Assembly (NCBI GenBank): GCA_029779385.1
Contig: JAKPAQ010000067.1
Coordinates: 1 to 5,437 of the forward strand
Length of the DNA: 5,437 nt
Source of the DNA: Actinomycetes bacterium
Lineage (GTDB): Bacteria > Actinomycetota > Actinomycetes > Propionibacteriales > Nocardioidaceae
Direction: 5' to 3'
Position 1 is the stretch's first letter; each line of letters begins with the position of its first letter. The translations under genes and the position numbers were made by a program. The notes beneath the pieces are model-generated. The model was not told where the DNA came from. It did not search any database and worked only from the letters and a program-made list of their open reading frames with translations. Of this stretch, positions 4,335 to 5,437 are shown piece by piece.

Positions 4335-5437
4335 GTGTCTGCGCCCAATTCTGACTATGACCCGGTCGAGGTGACGCCACTGCGCGCCGATGAGGTCGAA
4401 CGCATGCGTGACGAAGCCCTAGCGGCCATCGCCGCGGCCAACACCATCGCCGAACTCAAACAGGTCCGAAGCGACCACGCCGGCGATCGGTCCGGGCTGG
4501 CTTTAGCCAACCGCGAGATCGGCGCGTTGCCGCCGGCGGCCAAAAAAGATGCTGGCAAGCGGATCGGCCAGGCCCGTGGCGCAGTGAACCAGGCATTGGC
4601 GGCGCGCCTTGAAGAGGTTGAGGCGATCGAGTTTGAGCAACGGCTCAACGAAGAGGTCGTCGACGTAACGTTGCCGACTGACGTTGAACCAGTTGGCTCG
4701 CGCCACCCGATAACTACGATCCAAGAGCTAGTCGCGGACATTTTCGTTTCGATGGGTTGGGAAGTGGCCGAAGGTCCAGAAGTCGAAGCCGAGTGGCTGA
4801 ACTTCGACGCGCTCAACCTCGGTCCCGACCACCCGGCCCGCACCATGCAAGACACTTTCTGGCTCAGTCCTGAACGCGCCGCGATGGTGCTGCGTACGCA
4901 CACTTCGCCGGTGCAAGCCAGAACTATGCTCACCCAAGAGCCGCCGATCTACGTGGTTTGTCCGGGTCGGGTTTATCGCACCGACGAGGCTGACGCCACC
5001 CACATGCCAGTGTTCCACCAGGTTGAGGGTCTGGCGATCGACCGGGGACTGTCGATGGCCCACCTGAAGGGCACGCTGGATCACTTCGCTCAAGCCATTT
5101 ATGGCCCGGGCTTGACGACGCGTTTTCGGCCGTCCTATTTCCCGTTCACTGAGCCGTCTGCCGAAGTGGACTTGCTCTGCTACGTCTGCCAGAACGATCC
5201 GGCGGAGGTCGCGAGTTGTCGCACTTGCGGGGGAGAAGGCTGGGTTGAGTGGGGCGGCTGCGGAGTGGTCAATCCGCGTGTCCTGATCGCTTGTGGCGTT
5301 GACCCGAACGAGTACTCGGGCTTCGCCTTCGGGATGGGACTTGACCGCACAATCACTAGCCGTTACGACATCGCTGACCTGCGTGACTTGTGGGACGGCG
5401 ATGTGCGATTCACTGAGCCTTTCGGAGTTGGTCTCTA
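4335..5437 (+). CDS. pheS: Phenylalanyl-tRNA synthetase alpha subunit (3' end cut by at most one base of the stop)
   Basis: PheS carries the catalytic core of the heterotetrameric enzyme that charges tRNA-Phe. The open frame encodes 367 residues and ends DVRFTEPFGVGL, a typical actinobacterial terminus. It is followed by TA at the window edge, almost certainly a split stop codon. Residues 15-110 form the N-terminal coiled coil that contacts tRNA. The class II core follows: motif 1 near 136-151, RTHTSPVQARTM (187-198), motif 2 GRVYRTDEADATHMPVFHQVEGL (211-233), FPFTEPSAEVDL (269-280) and motif 3 GFAFGMGLDR (329-338, with R338). By motif position A331 matches E. coli Ala294 of the amino-acid pocket. 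An insert at 282-298 carries C282-x2-C285-x9-C295-x2-C298, a likely zinc site. pheT is expected just downstream. GTG 4335 was chosen by the adjacent promoter and family length. Confidence 0.96.
   Translation, partial: MSAPNSDYDPVEVTPLRADEVERMRDEALAAIAAANTIAELKQVRSDHAGDRSGLALANREIGALPPAAKKDAGKRIGQARGAVNQALAARLEEVEAIEFEQRLNEEVVDVTLPTDVEPVGSRHPITTIQELVADIFVSMGWEVAEGPEVEAEWLNFDALNLGPDHPARTMQDTFWLSPERAAMVLRTHTSPVQARTMLTQEPPIYVVCPGRVYRTDEADATHMPVFHQVEGLAIDRGLSMAHLKGTLDHFAQAIYGPGLTTRFRPSYFPFTEPSAEVDLLCYVCQNDPAEVASCRTCGGEGWVEWGGCGVVNPRVLIACGVDPNEYSGFAFGMGLDRTITSRYDIADLRDLWDGDVRFTEPFGVGL

Noticed and set aside
2062..5124. Repeated ACGCGT hexamer (near 2062, 2464, 2531, 3271, 5119) as an operator
   Set aside because: Five copies is only modestly above expectation for this GC content. 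Two are the arms of one hairpin and the others are explained by Arg codons or GTG start context.
1..5437. Mobile element, CRISPR array, toxin-antitoxin or phage-defence system
   Set aside because: No direct-repeat array, transposase, integrase or defence-type domain is visible. The region is a conserved housekeeping cluster with uniform composition.

Overview
This window is a chromosomal housekeeping segment from an actinobacterium of moderately high GC. The gene order is hisG end, PH-domain protein, SseB-like protein, infC, rpmI, rplT, a TrmH/SpoU methyltransferase, a histidine kinase and pheS. Other actinobacterial traits are the many GTG starts, the TAnnnT -10 hexamers set 6-7 nt before GTG codons, the long K/E/A-rich tail on IF3, and the Cys4 insert in PheS. 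TTA codons occur in the methyltransferase and pheS genes. The genus cannot be named from this sequence alone. All genes lie on the plus strand, and I see no mobile element, CRISPR array, tRNA or rRNA.

Layout. Bases 1-962 hold the last codons of hisG, then a two-helix membrane protein with a bacterial PH domain, then an SseB N-terminal-domain protein. These are joined by stop/start overlaps (TGATG at 62-66, GTGA at 477-480). A promoter lies at 946-975. It drives a leader of about 150 nt (roughly 982-1131) that is full of complementary segments. These include an intrinsic-terminator hairpin ending in six T, an alternative stem that excludes it, and a pyrimidine stretch complementary to the Shine-Dalgarno sequence. 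Next comes infC, which starts at a non-canonical ATC codon (1132), followed by rpmI and rplT. A long hairpin (2463-2537) then covers the start of the methyltransferase gene. Downstream are a soluble PAS histidine kinase with no response regulator in view, and pheS, which lacks only the end of its stop codon. Both the kinase and pheS appear to have leaderless-type promoters.

How it works together. The core is a translation island: initiation factor IF3, ribosomal proteins bL35 and bL20, an rRNA-modifying-type enzyme and the alpha subunit of phenylalanyl-tRNA synthetase. Sequence features suggest layered control. These are attenuation plus ribosome-site masking in the infC leader, IF3 self-control through its ATC start, and an RNA structure separating the ribosomal-protein genes from the methyltransferase. 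Separate promoters would let the kinase and pheS be expressed independently. The most novel-looking parts are the infC leader switch and the hairpin over the methyltransferase start. Both are read from base complementarity and are untested.
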